Assembly (NCBI RefSeq): GCF_900078705.1
Contig: NZ_FKIF01000007.1
Span: 186,001 to 250,000, forward strand
DNA: 64,000 nt
Direction of reading: 5' to 3'
From: Bordetella ansorpii
Lineage (GTDB): Bacteria > Pseudomonadota > Gammaproteobacteria > Burkholderiales > Burkholderiaceae_B
Shown in pieces: positions 8,103-17,920 of the stretch. The notes under the pieces are model-generated. The model was not told the DNA's origin, did not search any database, and worked only from the letters and a program-made list of their open reading frames with translations. Position 1 is the stretch's first letter. The number at the start of each line of letters is the position of its first letter. A program made the translations under genes and the position numbers.

Positions 8103-8843
8103 ATGACCGCATCCCTGTCCGCCCACGCCCTGCCCGTCCTCATCCTGCACACCGGAGACCCGAACGACACGCTGCGCGCGCGTCACGGAGGGTATGGCGA
8201 GCAGTTGCGCGCCGCCGCGGGCCTGGCCCCGGAGCAGGCGCAGATCGTGCCGGTGTTCCGGGGCGAGCGGCCGCAAGCCCCGTCGGCCTACCGCGCCGCG
8301 CTGATCACGGGTTCGCCGGCCATGGTCACCGACCACGAGCCCTGGAGCGAGGACACGGCGCAATGGCTGCGCACGGCCGCCGCGGCTGGCCTGCCCATGT
8401 TCGGCGTCTGCTACGGCCACCAGTTGCTGGCCTACGCGCTGGGCGGCGAGGTCGGCGACAACCCCGCCGGCCGCGAAGTGGGCACGCAAGCCATCACGCT
8501 GACCGAGGCCGGCCTGAACGACGCCATGCTGCAGGGCATGCCCGAGCATTTTCCGGCGCAGACGGTGCACATGCAGACGCTGCTGCGGCTGACCGACGGC
8601 GCCCGGGTGCTGGCCCGCTCGGCCATGGACCCCCACCAGTTGATCCGCTGGACGCCCACTTGCTACAGCGCCCAGTTCCACCCCGAATTCGGCGCCGCCT
8701 TCCTACGCGAGCATCTCGAGTACTACGCCGAACCGTACGGCCGGGAAGGCATCGACGCCCAGGCGCGCGCCCAGGCGGTCGGCGACACGCCGCAGGCCGC
8801 CACGCTGCTGCGCCGCTTCCTGCGGACCTGCGCGGCCGCCTGA
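8103..8843 (+). CDS. Class I glutamine amidotransferase-like protein
   Basis: 246 aa GATase-1 domain protein. The nucleophile elbow FGVCYGHQLL places the catalytic cysteine at C103, and FHPEF near 192-196 gives H193 and E195, so the triad is complete. No synthetase domain is attached, as in the GMP-synthase-like, YfeJ/GuaA-related stand-alone proteins that hydrolyse glutamine or gamma-glutamyl compounds. The partner or substrate is unknown and the neighbours give no help: it lies divergent from nfeD and convergent with ppsA. Confidence 0.85.
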   Translation: MTASLSAHALPVLILHTGDPNDTLRARHGGYGEQLRAAAGLAPEQAQIVPVFRGERPQAPSAYRAALITGSPAMVTDHEPWSEDTAQWLRTAAAAGLPMFGVCYGHQLLAYALGGEVGDNPAGREVGTQAITLTEAGLNDAMLQGMPEHFPAQTVHMQTLLRLTDGARVLARSAMDPHQLIRWTPTCYSAQFHPEFGAAFLREHLEYYAEPYGREGIDAQARAQAVGDTPQAATLLRRFLRTCAAA

Positions 8844-8905
8844 ACCTTGCGCTGAACCGGCAAAGCCTAACGCAACGGCCCGCGTCCGCAGCCCTGCCCG
8901 GCGGC

Positions 8906-11272
8906 TTACTTCGCCGCCAGCTTCTGCCAGGTGTCGACCACGGTGTCGGGGTTCAGCGACATCGACAGGATGCCTTCGTCCTTCAGCCATTGGGCGAAGT
9001 CGGGGTGGTCGCTGGGGCCCTGGCCGCAGATGCCGACATACTTGCCGGCCTTCAGGCAAGCCTGGATGGCACGCTGCAGCATGAACTTGACGGCTTCGTC
9101 ACGCTCGTCGAAGTCGGCGGCCAGCAGCTCCATGCCCGAGTCGCGGTCCAGGCCCAGGGTGAGCTGGGTCATGTCGTTCGAGCCGATCGAGAAACCGTCG
9201 AAGTACTCCAGGAACTGCTCGGCCAGGATGGCGTTGGACGGCACTTCGCACATCATGATCAGCTTCAGCTCGTTCTCGCCGCGCTTGAGGCCACGGGCGG
9301 CCAGCAGGTCGACCACCCGGGAGGCCTGGCCCAGCGTGCGCACGAACGGCACCATGATCTCGACGTTGGTCAGGCCCATTTCGTCGCGGACCTTCTTCAG
9401 CGCTTCGCACTCCATGCGGAAGCACTCGGCGAAGTCCTCGGCGATGTAGCGCGACGCGCCACGGAAGCCCAGCATGGGGTTCTCTTCCTCGGGCTCGTAG
9501 CGCGAACCGCCCACCAGCTTGCGGTACTCGTTCGACTTGAAGTCGGACATGCGCACGATGACCGACTTGGGCCAGAAGGCCGCGGCGATGGTGGCGATGC
9601 CTTCGGCCAGCTTGTCGACGAAGAAGGCGCGCGGGCTGGCGTAGCCACGAGCAGCCGACTCGACGGCCTTCTTCAGCTCGCTGTCCACGTTCGGGTAGTC
9701 CAGGACCGCCTTCGGGTGGATGCCGATGTTGTTGTTGATGATGAATTCCAGGCGGGCCAGGCCCACGCCCGAGTTCGGGATCTGGGCGAAGTCGAACGCC
9801 AGTTGCGGGTTGCCCACGTTCATCATGATCTTGATGTCGATGGGTGGCATTTCGCCGCGGCGCACTTCTTCCACTTCGGTCTCGATCAGGCCGTCGTAGA
9901 TGCGGCCTTCGTCGCCCTCGGCGCACGAGACGGTGACGTTCTGGCCTTCCTTCAGGATGTCGGTGGCCTCGCCGCAGCCGACCACGGCCGGGATGCCCAG
10001 TTCACGCGCGATGATGGCCGCGTGGCAGGTGCGGCCGCCACGGTTGGTGACAATGGCGGCGGCGCGCTTCATCACCGGCTCCCAGTTGGGATCGGTCATG
10101 TCGGTGACCAGCACGTCGCCGGGCTGCACCTTGTCCATTTCGGACACGTCGCCCACGATGCGCACGCGGCCGGCGCCGATCTTCTGGCCGATGGCCCGGC
10201 CGGTGACCAGCACCTCGCCGGTGGCCTTCAGGCGGTAGCGCTGCTGCACGTCGGCGGCGCCTTGCTGCGACTTCACCGTTTCGGGGCGAGCCTGCAGGAT
10301 GTAGATCTTGCCGTCGACGCCGTCGCGGCCCCATTCGATGTCCATCGGGCGCTTGTAGTGCTGCTCGATGATGACGGCGTAGCGGGCCAGTTCGGTGACT
10401 TCCTCGTCGGTCAGCGAGTAGCGGTTGCGCTCGGACACGGGCACCTCGACGGTGCGCACGGCGCGGCCTTCGGTGCGCTCGGGGTCGAATTCCATCTTGA
10501 TCAGCTTCGAGCCGATGCGGCGGCTGACGATCGGATAGTTGCCCTTTTCCAGCGCGGGCTTGAACACGTAGAACTCGTCGGGATTGACGGCGCCCTGCAC
10601 CACGGTTTCGCCCAGGCCGTACGACGAGGTGATGAACACCACGTCCTGGAAGCCCGATTCGGTATCGATGGTGAACATGACGCCGGCGCTGCCCTTGTCG
10701 GAGCGCACCATGCGCTGCACGCCGGCCGACAGGGCGACCTCGGCGTGGGCATAGCCCTTGTGCACGCGATACGAGATGGCGCGGTCGTTGTAGAGGGACG
10801 CGAAGACGTGGCGGATCTTGTCCAGCACGTCGTCGATGCCCACGACGTTCAGGAAGGTTTCCTGCTGGCCGGCGAACGAGGCGTCGGGCAGGTCTTCGGC
10901 GGTGGCCGACGACCGCACGGCGAACGAACCCTTGCCATCGGCATCCAGCGCGGCGAAGGAATCACGGATGGCCTTTTCGAACTCGGGCGACAGCGGGGCC
11001 TCGACGATCCATTGGCGGATCTCGGCGCCGGCCAGGGCCAGTTCGCGGACGTCTTCGGGGTTGAGCGTGGACAGGCGCTGGGCGATGCGGGCATCCAGGC
11101 CCGAGGCCTTGAGGAAATCGCGGAAGGCCTCGGCCGTGGTGGCGAAGCCGCCCGGCACGCGCACCCCCGCGCCCGCCAGTTGGCTGATCATTTCACCAAG
11201 CGATGCGTTCTTGCCTCCTACCGAGTCCACATCCGTCATGCGGAGCTGCTCGAACGAAACGACGTACGACAT
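8906..11272 (-). CDS. ppsA: Phosphoenolpyruvate synthase
   Basis: 788 aa, typical length. It converts pyruvate and ATP to PEP, AMP and phosphate in gluconeogenesis. The N-terminal ATP-grasp domain ([34 protein letters not shown]), the phosphohistidine domain with [15 protein letters not shown] (catalytic H417, regulatory T415 two residues before it) and the C-terminal PEP/pyruvate barrel ending with [10 protein letters not shown] are all present. ATG at 11272 is preferred because AAAGG lies 8 bases upstream; the GTG at 11281 overlaps that site. Divergent from ppsR, whose product acts on T415. An 11-bp inverted repeat lies in the leader. Confidence 0.97.
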   Translation of the reverse strand: MSYVVSFEQLRMTDVDSVGGKNASLGEMISQLAGAGVRVPGGFATTAEAFRDFLKASGLDARIAQRLSTLNPEDVRELALAGAEIRQWIVEAPLSPEFEKAIRDSFAALDADGKGSFAVRSSATAEDLPDASFAGQQETFLNVVGIDDVLDKIRHVFASLYNDRAISYRVHKGYAHAEVALSAGVQRMVRSDKGSAGVMFTIDTESGFQDVVFITSSYGLGETVVQGAVNPDEFYVFKPALEKGNYPIVSRRIGSKLIKMEFDPERTEGRAVRTVEVPVSERNRYSLTDEEVTELARYAVIIEQHYKRPMDIEWGRDGVDGKIYILQARPETVKSQQGAADVQQRYRLKATGEVLVTGRAIGQKIGAGRVRIVGDVSEMDKVQPGDVLVTDMTDPNWEPVMKRAAAIVTNRGGRTCHAAIIARELGIPAVVGCGEATDILKEGQNVTVSCAEGDEGRIYDGLIETEVEEVRRGEMPPIDIKIMMNVGNPQLAFDFAQIPNSGVGLARLEFIINNNIGIHPKAVLDYPNVDSELKKAVESAARGYASPRAFFVDKLAEGIATIAAAFWPKSVIVRMSDFKSNEYRKLVGGSRYEPEEENPMLGFRGASRYIAEDFAECFRMECEALKKVRDEMGLTNVEIMVPFVRTLGQASRVVDLLAARGLKRGENELKLIMMCEVPSNAILAEQFLEYFDGFSIGSNDMTQLTLGLDRDSGMELLAADFDERDEAVKFMLQRAIQACLKAGKYVGICGQGPSDHPDFAQWLKDEGILSMSLNPDTVVDTWQKLAAK

Positions 11273-11303
11273 TGAAGTCACCTTTTACAATGGAATGAAA
11301 GCG

Positions 11304-11341
11304 AGTTTGGTCAGGGCAGGATCTGCTGCGCTGACCAAACT
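11304..11341. promoter_or_regulatory. 11-bp perfect inverted repeat between ppsA and ppsR
   Basis: AGTTTGGTCAG (11304-11314) is repeated inverted as CTGACCAAACT (11331-11341) with a 16-base spacer. The element begins 32 bases before the ppsA start codon and lies in the divergent ppsA/ppsR region. It could be a regulator operator or a hairpin in the ppsA leader transcript; no T-run follows on either strand, so a simple terminator is unlikely. The sequence itself is certain; the function is inference. Confidence 0.5.
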
Positions 11342-11430
11342 GGCCTGGACGCCCTTGGGGTGACTTTTAAGGGGCAGATTGTACCCGGTTGCGGCCTACA
11401 ACTCCCTTTCCTGGTTGGAATCTCTTACAC

Positions 11431-12255
11431 ATGAATGACACGACCCCACTTCGCACCGTCTACATCGTTTCGGACAGCACCGGCATCACTGCCGAGACCT
11501 TCAGCAATTCGGTGCTGGCCCAGTTCGACCAGGTGCGTTTCCGCCCCGTGCGCGTGCCGTTCATCGACACCCTGGACAAGGCCGAGGACGTCGCCGTGCG
11601 CATCAACAAGAATGCCCAGGAAAACGGCGTGCCGCCCATCGTCTTCAGCACCCTGGTCAATCCCGACATCCAGGCCCGCGTGCGCCAGGCCAACGGCATC
11701 TTCCTCGACCTGTTCGGCACCTTCGTGTCGCACATCGAGCAGGCATTGAACCTGAAGTCCAGCCACTCGATCGGGCGCTCGCACATGGCCGCCGATTCCG
11801 AACGCTATACGCAGCGCATCGACGCGATCAATTTCAGCCTGGCCCACGACGACGGCCAGTTCATCCGCCAGCTCGACGAGGCGGACGTCATCCTGGTGGG
11901 CGTCTCGCGCTGCGGCAAGACCCCGACCAGCCTGTACCTGGCCATGCAGTACGCGGTGAAGGCGGCCAACTTCCCGCTGACGCCCGACGACTTCGAGCGC
12001 GGCCAGTTGCCCAAGACCATCGCGCCCTACCGCAAGAAGATGTTCGGCCTGACCATCCAGCCCGAGCGCCTGTCCAAGGTCCGCAACGAGCGCCGCCCCA
12101 ACAGCAAGTACGCCGAACTGGAGCAGTGCCGCTACGAAGTGGCCGAGGCCGAACGCATGATGCGCCGCGAAGGCATCTCGTGGCTGTCCACCACCACCAA
12201 GTCGATCGAGGAGATCGCCACCACGGTGCTGCAGGAAGTCGGGCTGGATCGCTGA
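11431..12255 (+). CDS. ppsR: PEP synthase regulatory protein (bifunctional kinase/pyrophosphorylase, DUF299)
   Basis: 274 aa. It inactivates PEP synthase by ADP-dependent phosphorylation of the threonine near the catalytic histidine and reactivates it by phosphorolysis. The family pattern is clear: RTVYIVSDSTGITAETFSNS at the N-terminus and the P-loop GVSRCGKT at residues 157-164, followed by SLYLAMQYAVKAANFPL. Start ATG at 11431 fits the family N-terminus; the upstream in-frame extension to 11389 is not conserved in character. Its target ppsA is divergent next door. Confidence 0.95.
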   Translation: MNDTTPLRTVYIVSDSTGITAETFSNSVLAQFDQVRFRPVRVPFIDTLDKAEDVAVRINKNAQENGVPPIVFSTLVNPDIQARVRQANGIFLDLFGTFVSHIEQALNLKSSHSIGRSHMAADSERYTQRIDAINFSLAHDDGQFIRQLDEADVILVGVSRCGKTPTSLYLAMQYAVKAANFPLTPDDFERGQLPKTIAPYRKKMFGLTIQPERLSKVRNERRPNSKYAELEQCRYEVAEAERMMRREGISWLSTTTKSIEEIATTVLQEVGLDR

Positions 12256-12260
12256 CGGCG

Positions 12261-12656
12261 TCAGAAGCCCGTCTGCAGCGGCGCGCGCACCGGCTTGCTC
12301 AGGGACAGATAACCCTTTTCGCCAGGCAGGTAGAAGCCGATCAGTTGGCCGGCCAGGATGACCGGAAAGGCCTCGCCCCGGTAACCGCCTTCCAGACTGA
12401 ACATGTCGTCCACGCGGCGATAGACGTCGCCGCGCGGAATGGCGCCGATCTTCTGCCAGCGCGAGCCGGCAGGCAGGTTGATGATGCCTTTCGGCAACTG
12501 CACCTGTACGGGATCGACGAGGCTCACGGGCCGGCGCAGCTCACTGGCCGGCACTGAGACGTAATTGGCCGCGGCACGGGTGTCCAGTCCACCGCAGCCA
12601 GCCAGCAGCGCCGACAATCCGATGGCGACGACGAGGGTACGGGCGTGCAGGGTCAT
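12261..12656 (-). CDS. Hypothetical lipoprotein
   Basis: 131 aa. A signal peptide with lipobox LLAGC places the lipidated cysteine at C21. The mature part (GLDTRAAANYVSVPASELRRP, then LPKGIINLPAGSRW and GYRGEAFPVILAGQLIGFYLPG) is not one I can assign to a named family. It ends 5 bp from the convergent ppsR. Outer- or inner-membrane lipoprotein, function unknown. Confidence 0.75.
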   Translation of the reverse strand: MTLHARTLVVAIGLSALLAGCGGLDTRAAANYVSVPASELRRPVSLVDPVQVQLPKGIINLPAGSRWQKIGAIPRGDVYRRVDDMFSLEGGYRGEAFPVILAGQLIGFYLPGEKGYLSLSKPVRAPLQTGF

Positions 12657-12744
12657 GGCGGCGTTTCCGGCTGGTTTTGCGAATCACGCCAGTATAGGGG
12701 GCAGCGGCCGCGCCGGCTGCGAAGGCAGCCGCCGGGAAGGCTGC

Positions 12745-13527
12745 CTAGCCGGCGCGCCTGAAGCGCCGGCGCTGCTCGAACAGGCAGATGGCGGCCGCGG
12801 CCCCCACGTTCAGCGACTCGACCGCGCCTGCCTCGTGCGCAATGCGCACCCGCAACGCCGCCGCCTCCAGCAGTTCGCCGGCCACCCCCTGGCCCTCATG
12901 GCCGAACACCCAGGCGCAGCGTTCGGGCAGGTCCGCGTCGTACAGATCCTGGGAACCGTCCAGCGCCGTGGCGATGAGCGGCACCGACAGCCGCGGCAAA
13001 AGGGCCGCGAGATCCACGTGTTCGTGGATCTGCATCGCGAAATGGGCACCCTGCCCGCTGCGCAGCACCTTCGACGACCAGGCGGCCGCGGTGCCGGTGG
13101 CCAGCAACACCCGCGTCACGCCGGCGGCCGCGCAGGTGCGCAGCAGCGTGCCGACGTTGCCCGGGTCCTGGATGCGGTCGAACAGCACGCAGCTTTCGTC
13201 GATGCGCGCGGGCAATTGCGGCTCGGGCGGCCGCACCGCGAAGACCACGCCCTGCCCGCTTTCCACGCTGGCGATGTCGCGCAGCACGCGGCTGTCCAGC
13301 CCATGGCAGCGGGACTCGGACACCCTGGCGGCCAGCGCGCGCAATTCGGGGCGGTCCAGGCGTTCGGCGTCGAAGACCGCCTGCTCGGGTTCACCGTGAT
13401 GATCGAGCCAGGCCTGGCACAGATGCACGCCGTCCAGCAGCACCCATTCGCCGCGCCGGCCCGTCCCCGCGGCCAGCTTGCGCAGCGTCTTGACGACCGG
13501 ATTGTCTCGCGAAGTCAGATGGCGCAT
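12745..13527 (-). CDS. TrmH/SpoU-family RNA 2'-O-methyltransferase
   Basis: 260 aa. The SPOUT signatures are present in order: [21 protein letters not shown] (117-137, motif 1), [14 protein letters not shown] (207-220, motif 2) and [18 protein letters not shown] (237-254, motif 3, SAM knot). The N-terminal part ([33 protein letters not shown]) is the substrate-binding domain of RlmB-like enzymes. Target nucleotide unknown. ATG at 13527 overlaps the rnhB stop by 13 bp, so it closes the lpx-rnhB series. Confidence 0.88.
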   Translation of the reverse strand: MRHLTSRDNPVVKTLRKLAAGTGRRGEWVLLDGVHLCQAWLDHHGEPEQAVFDAERLDRPELRALAARVSESRCHGLDSRVLRDIASVESGQGVVFAVRPPEPQLPARIDESCVLFDRIQDPGNVGTLLRTCAAAGVTRVLLATGTAAAWSSKVLRSGQGAHFAMQIHEHVDLAALLPRLSVPLIATALDGSQDLYDADLPERCAWVFGHEGQGVAGELLEAAALRVRIAHEAGAVESLNVGAAAAICLFEQRRRFRRAG

Positions 13528-14129
13528 GACGGAAGGTCGAATGCCTTGATGGGCGCGAAACTGCGGCGATGTTCGGGACACGGGCCGAAGCGCCGCAGCA
13601 CGTCCATGTGCTGCTTCGTGCCATAGCCCTTGTGGCGGTCGAAACCGTATTCGGGATACAGCGTGTGCAGGCGCAGCAGGTCGGCGTCGCGCGCCGTCTT
13701 GGCAAGAATGGAGGCGGCCGAGATGGCCGGCACCGTGGCGTCGCCCTTGATGACCGTCTGCACCGCGCACGACAGCCTGGGCGCCTGGTTGCCGTCGATC
13801 AGCGCCAGCTGTGGCGCCGTCGCCAGTCCCTGCACCGCCCGTTGCATGGCCAGCAGCGTGGCGCGCAGGATGTTCATCGAATCGATCTCCTGGACCGTGG
13901 CGAAGGCGACGCACCAAGCCAGCGAATTCGCCTTGATTTCCTCGGCCAGGGTTTCCCGGCGCTCGGCCGCCAGCACTTTCGAGTCGGCCAGGCCGCCGAT
14001 CAGGCGGGCCGGATCCAGGACGACCGCCGCTGCATAGACCGCGCCGGCCAGCGGGCCGCGCCCGGCCTCGTCCACGCCGGCGATGACGGTGGGCAGGGCC
14101 AGACCGGAGAAAAGCTCAACTTGCGCCAT
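13515..14129 (-). CDS. rnhB: Ribonuclease HII
   Basis: 204 aa. It removes ribonucleotides from DNA. The catalytic acidic residues lie in [14 protein letters not shown] (D20, E21), ALIDGNQAP (D112) and [11 protein letters not shown] (D148), all conserved. The C-terminus has the typical [28 protein letters not shown]. Its start overlaps the end of lpxB by 14 bp, and the lpxB-rnhB order is common in proteobacteria. Confidence 0.96.
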   Translation of the reverse strand: MAQVELFSGLALPTVIAGVDEAGRGPLAGAVYAAAVVLDPARLIGGLADSKVLAAERRETLAEEIKANSLAWCVAFATVQEIDSMNILRATLLAMQRAVQGLATAPQLALIDGNQAPRLSCAVQTVIKGDATVPAISAASILAKTARDADLLRLHTLYPEYGFDRHKGYGTKQHMDVLRRFGPCPEHRRSFAPIKAFDLPSCAI

Positions 14130-15330
14130 GCGCCACCTCGAGTATGGCCTGCGCCGCCAGGGCCGGCGTATCGCGCAGCAGTTCCTGGTGCAAGGCGGTG
14201 AAGCGGGCTTCGATTCGCGCGGCCTGGGCGTCGTCCGTCAGGGCCGACCAGGTGGCGGCCTCGAGCGCGTGCGGCGTGGCGTCGTCCTGCAGCAGCTCGG
14301 GCACCGCGAAATCGCGCAACAACACGTTGGGCAAGCCCACCCAGGGCAGATAGGGGCGCTGCTGGCCGGACTTCCACGACATGATGCGCCGCATCCAGGG
14401 CGACAACACGTACGAAATGACCATGGGCCGCTTGTACAGCGCCGTCTCCAGGGTGGCGGTGCCGCTGGTCACCAGCACGGCATTGGCGGCCTCCATGGCC
14501 GACCAGGCGATGGGCTGCGCGGCCTGGCCTTCGGCGGGCGCCTCGGCCATCACGCAACGCAGTCCCGGCACGGGATGCTGCGCCAGCAGGGCCTCGAACT
14601 CGGCGCGGCGCTGTTCATTGACCATGGGCACGATGCATTGCAGCGCCGGATCTCGCCGCAGCAGCCCCTGCGCCGCCAGCAGGAAGCGCGGGCCCATCAG
14701 GCGGATCTCGGACCCGCGGCTGCCGGGCAGGATGGCCAGCACACGGGCCTGGGGATCGATGCCCAGGCGCTGGCGCGCGGCCAGTCGGTCCGGCTGCATG
14801 GGAATGGCGCCCGCCAGCGGATGGCCGACGTACGTGACCGGCACGCGCTCCTTGCGGTAGATCTCTTCCTCGAACGGAAACAGCACCAGCATGTGCGAGA
14901 CCGATTCGCGGATCTTGTGGATGCGTTCATAGCGCCAGGCCCAGATGGACGGGCCGACGAAATGCACCGTGGGCGTGCCCGCCTGCTTCAGTTGCCGCTC
15001 CAGGCGCAGGTTGAAGTCGGGTGCGTCGATGCCGACGAACACCGACGGCGGCTCGGCCAGCCAGCGCTCGCGCACGTTGCGGTACGTGGACAGCAGGCTG
15101 GGCAGCCGCTTGAGCGCATCGACGTAGCCGAACACCGTCAGCGCATGCATGGGATGCCAGGTGGCCAGCCCCTGCTGCGCCATGTGCGGGCCGCCGATGC
15201 CCTGGAAAGCGGCGCCGGGTTCGCGCTGGCGCAGGCCCGCGATGATGCGGCCGGCCAGCAGGTCGCCGGAGGGCTCGCCGGCGACCATGCCGATCACCGG
15301 CCCGCCCGAGTCGTTGCGTTGCGAGGTCAT
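14116..15330 (-). CDS. lpxB: Lipid-A-disaccharide synthase
   Basis: 404 aa. Joins UDP-2,3-diacylglucosamine and lipid X to lipid A disaccharide at the inner membrane. N-terminal [22 protein letters not shown] and the middle region [32 protein letters not shown] are family hallmarks, as is [12 protein letters not shown] at 15330 has AAGGG 7-10 bases before it; a longer frame to 15372 lies in hairpin-forming DNA. It follows lpxA by 142 bp. Confidence 0.96.
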   Translation of the reverse strand: MTSQRNDSGGPVIGMVAGEPSGDLLAGRIIAGLRQREPGAAFQGIGGPHMAQQGLATWHPMHALTVFGYVDALKRLPSLLSTYRNVRERWLAEPPSVFVGIDAPDFNLRLERQLKQAGTPTVHFVGPSIWAWRYERIHKIRESVSHMLVLFPFEEEIYRKERVPVTYVGHPLAGAIPMQPDRLAARQRLGIDPQARVLAILPGSRGSEIRLMGPRFLLAAQGLLRRDPALQCIVPMVNEQRRAEFEALLAQHPVPGLRCVMAEAPAEGQAAQPIAWSAMEAANAVLVTSGTATLETALYKRPMVISYVLSPWMRRIMSWKSGQQRPYLPWVGLPNVLLRDFAVPELLQDDATPHALEAATWSALTDDAQAARIEARFTALHQELLRDTPALAAQAILEVAHGAS

Positions 15331-15375
15331 GCGGTCCCTTCGGCGCCCGTCATGAGGGCGCCCATGAAGCAAAAG

Positions 15376-15394
15376 CCGCCATCGCGGCGGCTGG
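15376..15394 (-). terminator. Hairpin with short T-tract between lpxA and lpxB
   Basis: AGCCGCC and GGCGGCT form a 7-bp perfect stem around a five-base loop, and on the minus strand TTTTGCTT follows. It lies inside the lpxA-lpxB gap, about 45 bp before the lpxB start. It looks like a weak intrinsic terminator or attenuator within the operon; a role as an RNA-stability element is equally possible. Confidence 0.45.
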
Positions 15395-15472
15395 GAAGGT
15401 CGAGTCGGGCGCGGCGCGCACCGGCCGCCGTCTCCCCGAGGGGAAACGCGCCCCAGGGGAGGATCGTGTGCC

Positions 15473-16267
15473 TCATGGCCGGATCAGGCCCCGTGTGGAG
15501 GCATCGATGAAGTCGAGCATGACCTGCAACTGATCGGCCACTTCGGGCTCGCTCTGCTGGCGGGCGCGGAGTTCGGCGCAGGCCTTTTCCAGCGTCAGGC
15601 CACGGCGGTAGATCGACTTGTAGGCATCGCGCAGCGCCGAAATGGCGGCGGGGGTGAAGCCGCGGCGCTTCAGGCCCTCGATGTTGATGCCCACCGGACG
15701 GCACGGATTGCCCGCGCTCAGCACATAGGGCGGCGTATCCTGCATCAGGGAGCTGTTGCCGCCCGTCATGCTGTGCGCACCGATCTTGCTGAACTGGTGC
15801 ACGCCCGTCAGGCCGCCCACGATGGCCCAGTCGCCCACGTGCACGTGGCCGCCCAGTTGCACCGAGTTGGCCAGGATGGTGTTGTTGCCGACGTGGCAAT
15901 CGTGCGCGATGTGCACGTACGCCATGATCCAGTTGTCGTTGCCGATGGTGGTGACGCCGCCGTCCTGCACCGTGCCGGTGTTGAACGTGGTGAATTCGCG
16001 CACCGTGTTGCGGTCGCCGATGACCAGCCGGGTGGGCTCACCGGCGTACTTCTTGTCCTGCGGCATGCCGCCGATGGAGCAGAAGCGGTAGAAGCGGTTC
16101 TCGCGGCCCACCGTGGTCACGCCATCGAACACGCAATGCGGACCCAGCTCGGTGCCGGCGCCGATGGTGACGTCGGGCCCGACCACGCAATACGGGCCGA
16201 TGCGAACCGTCGGATCGATCCGCGCCGCGGGATCGACAACTGCGGTGGGATGGATGTTTCCGCTCAT
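15473..16267 (-). CDS. lpxA: UDP-N-acetylglucosamine acyltransferase
   Basis: 264 aa left-handed beta-helix acyltransferase that starts lipid A synthesis by adding a 3-hydroxyacyl chain to UDP-GlcNAc. Hexapeptide repeats run through residues 5-190. H119 and H122 in YVHIAHDCHVG correspond to E. coli H122 and catalytic H125. G170 in MTGGNSSL aligns with E. coli G173, the hydrocarbon-ruler residue, suggesting use of a long chain (see findings). The ATG immediately follows the fabZ stop codon with no gap. Confidence 0.97.
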   Translation of the reverse strand: MSGNIHPTAVVDPAARIDPTVRIGPYCVVGPDVTIGAGTELGPHCVFDGVTTVGRENRFYRFCSIGGMPQDKKYAGEPTRLVIGDRNTVREFTTFNTGTVQDGGVTTIGNDNWIMAYVHIAHDCHVGNNTILANSVQLGGHVHVGDWAIVGGLTGVHQFSKIGAHSMTGGNSSLMQDTPPYVLSAGNPCRPVGINIEGLKRRGFTPAAISALRDAYKSIYRRGLTLEKACAELRARQQSEPEVADQLQVMLDFIDASTRGLIRP

Positions 16268-16723
16268 TTAGTCTTCCAGGCTGCGGATGGCGCACATCAG
16301 TTTGGCCTCGGCCACGAGCTGGCCGTCGACCAGTGCGCGTCCCTGGTACTTGCAGATGCTGCGGCTCAGGCGCTCGGCCTCGACTTCGAGGCGAAGCTGG
16401 TCGCCCGGCACCACCGGACGCCGGAAACGCGCGCCATCGACGCCCACCAGATAGTACGCCGTCTTGGTGCCGTCGCACTTCAGGCCGCCCTCTTCGTCCG
16501 AGAACGAGAAGATGGCCGACGCCTGCGCCAGCGCCTCGATGATCAGCACGCCCGGCATCACGGGATGGTGCGGGAAATGGCCTGTGAAGAACGGTTCGTT
16601 GATCGTGACGTTCTTGATGGCCACGATGGACTTGCCCGGCACCATTTCCAGTACCCGGTCGACCAGCAGCATCGGGTAGCGATGCGGCAACCGGTTCATA
16701 ATCCCCGCGATGTCGAGTTCCAT
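16268..16723 (-). CDS. fabZ: 3-hydroxyacyl-[acyl-carrier-protein] dehydratase FabZ
   Basis: 151 aa hotdog dehydratase of fatty acid elongation. The active-site helix [21 protein letters not shown] gives H49 and E63. It competes with LpxA for 3-hydroxyacyl-ACP, and the two genes abut exactly, which helps balance lipid A and phospholipid synthesis. An 81-bp gap with a CGCGAAG/CTTCGCG hairpin (16778-16794) separates it from lpxD. Confidence 0.97.
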   Translation of the reverse strand: MELDIAGIMNRLPHRYPMLLVDRVLEMVPGKSIVAIKNVTINEPFFTGHFPHHPVMPGVLIIEALAQASAIFSFSDEEGGLKCDGTKTAYYLVGVDGARFRRPVVPGDQLRLEVEAERLSRSICKYQGRALVDGQLVAEAKLMCAIRSLED

Positions 16724-16804
16724 GTCTTTCTCGTTCCTGCTCAGTCAATGAAGGTGACGGCGCATGCGCGGCGCGCCCGCGAAGCTGCTTCGCGAGACGG
16801 CCGG

Positions 16805-17911
16805 CTACGCCGCCGAATCTTTTTCCAACGCGCGAATCCGCTGGCGCAATTGGCCCAGCTGGGAAATCACCGCGGCATTGCGTTGCCATTGGCCATGTTC
16901 GGCGTAAGGATACACGCCCGTGTACTGGCCCGGTTTGGCGATGTTCGAGGTGACGGCGGTGCCCCCCGAGATATGTACATCGTCGGCCAGCGTCAGATGG
17001 CCCGACAGCATCGAGGCGCCGCCGATGGTGCAGCGCTGGCCGATGACGGTGGAGCCCGCCACGCCCACGCAGGCCGCGATGGCCGTATGCGCGCCGATGC
17101 GCACGTTGTGCGCCACCATGATCTGGTTGTCCAGCTTGACGCCGTCGCTGAGCGTGGTGTCTTCCAGCGCGCCCCGGTCGACCGTGGTGTTGGCGCCGAT
17201 CTCGACGTCGTCGCCGACCCAGACTCCGCCCAGTTGCGAGATCTTGGTCCAGGCTCCCTTGCCCAGCGCGGGGTCGGGCGCGAAGCCGAAGCCGTCGGCG
17301 CCCAGCACGGCGCCGCTATGGATGATGGCGCGCGCGCCCACGCGCACGCCGTGGTAGAGGGTGACGCGGGCATGCAGGCGGCAATCCGGTCCGAGCTGCG
17401 AGCCACGGCCGATGACGCATCCCGGCCCGAGCACGGTGCCGCGTCCGATGCGCGCACCGGACTCGACGACGCACTGCGGGCCGACGCTGACGCCAGCCTC
17501 GAGGATGGCGTCGGGCGCGACCACGGCCGTGGGGTGCACGCCGACGGGCTCGTCCGGACGGCCAGCGGCCTCGAACCATTGCGCCAGGCGGGCGTACAGC
17601 AGATAGGGATTGGCGCAGACCACCAGCACGTAGGGCACCACGGCGTCTTGCGCGCGCAGCGCCTGGACGGCGGCGGGCGGGACGATGACCGCCGCGGCCC
17701 GGGTGCCCGCCAACTGCGCCTGGTAGCGCTTGTTGGACAGGAAACTGATTTCTTCGGGACCGGCGCCCGACAGGGTGCCGATGCCACGAATACGGGGAAG
17801 GTCATTCCCCGCGGCGTTGCCTTCTAGCTGCCAGTCCAGGCCCTGGGTATCGGCGCTGGCCAACAGGACATCGAGGGTCGGCGCATGAGCGAGGTCCAGC
17901 AGAACCGGCAT
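16805..17911 (-). CDS. lpxD: UDP-3-O-(3-hydroxyacyl)glucosamine N-acyltransferase
   Basis: 368 aa. Third step of lipid A synthesis. An N-terminal uridine-binding domain (GIGTLSGAGPEEISFLSNKRYQ at about 43-64) precedes a long hexapeptide-repeat helix (about 120-330) with the active-site region QIMVAHNVRIGAHT, and the C-terminus forms a helix (QLGQLRQRIRALEKD). Length is slightly above the E. coli protein (341). The start is 9 bp after the skp stop, so the two are co-transcribed. Confidence 0.96.
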   Translation of the reverse strand: MPVLLDLAHAPTLDVLLASADTQGLDWQLEGNAAGNDLPRIRGIGTLSGAGPEEISFLSNKRYQAQLAGTRAAAVIVPPAAVQALRAQDAVVPYVLVVCANPYLLYARLAQWFEAAGRPDEPVGVHPTAVVAPDAILEAGVSVGPQCVVESGARIGRGTVLGPGCVIGRGSQLGPDCRLHARVTLYHGVRVGARAIIHSGAVLGADGFGFAPDPALGKGAWTKISQLGGVWVGDDVEIGANTTVDRGALEDTTLSDGVKLDNQIMVAHNVRIGAHTAIAACVGVAGSTVIGQRCTIGGASMLSGHLTLADDVHISGGTAVTSNIAKPGQYTGVYPYAEHGQWQRNAAVISQLGQLRQRIRALEKDSAA

Positions 17912-17920
17912 GGCTATGGA

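Noticed and set aside
8363-11275. Very long plus-strand open frame opposite ppsA
   Set aside because: His/Asp/Gly-rich mirror frame caused by high GC third positions of ppsA; no start signal, no domain, and ppsA itself is certain.
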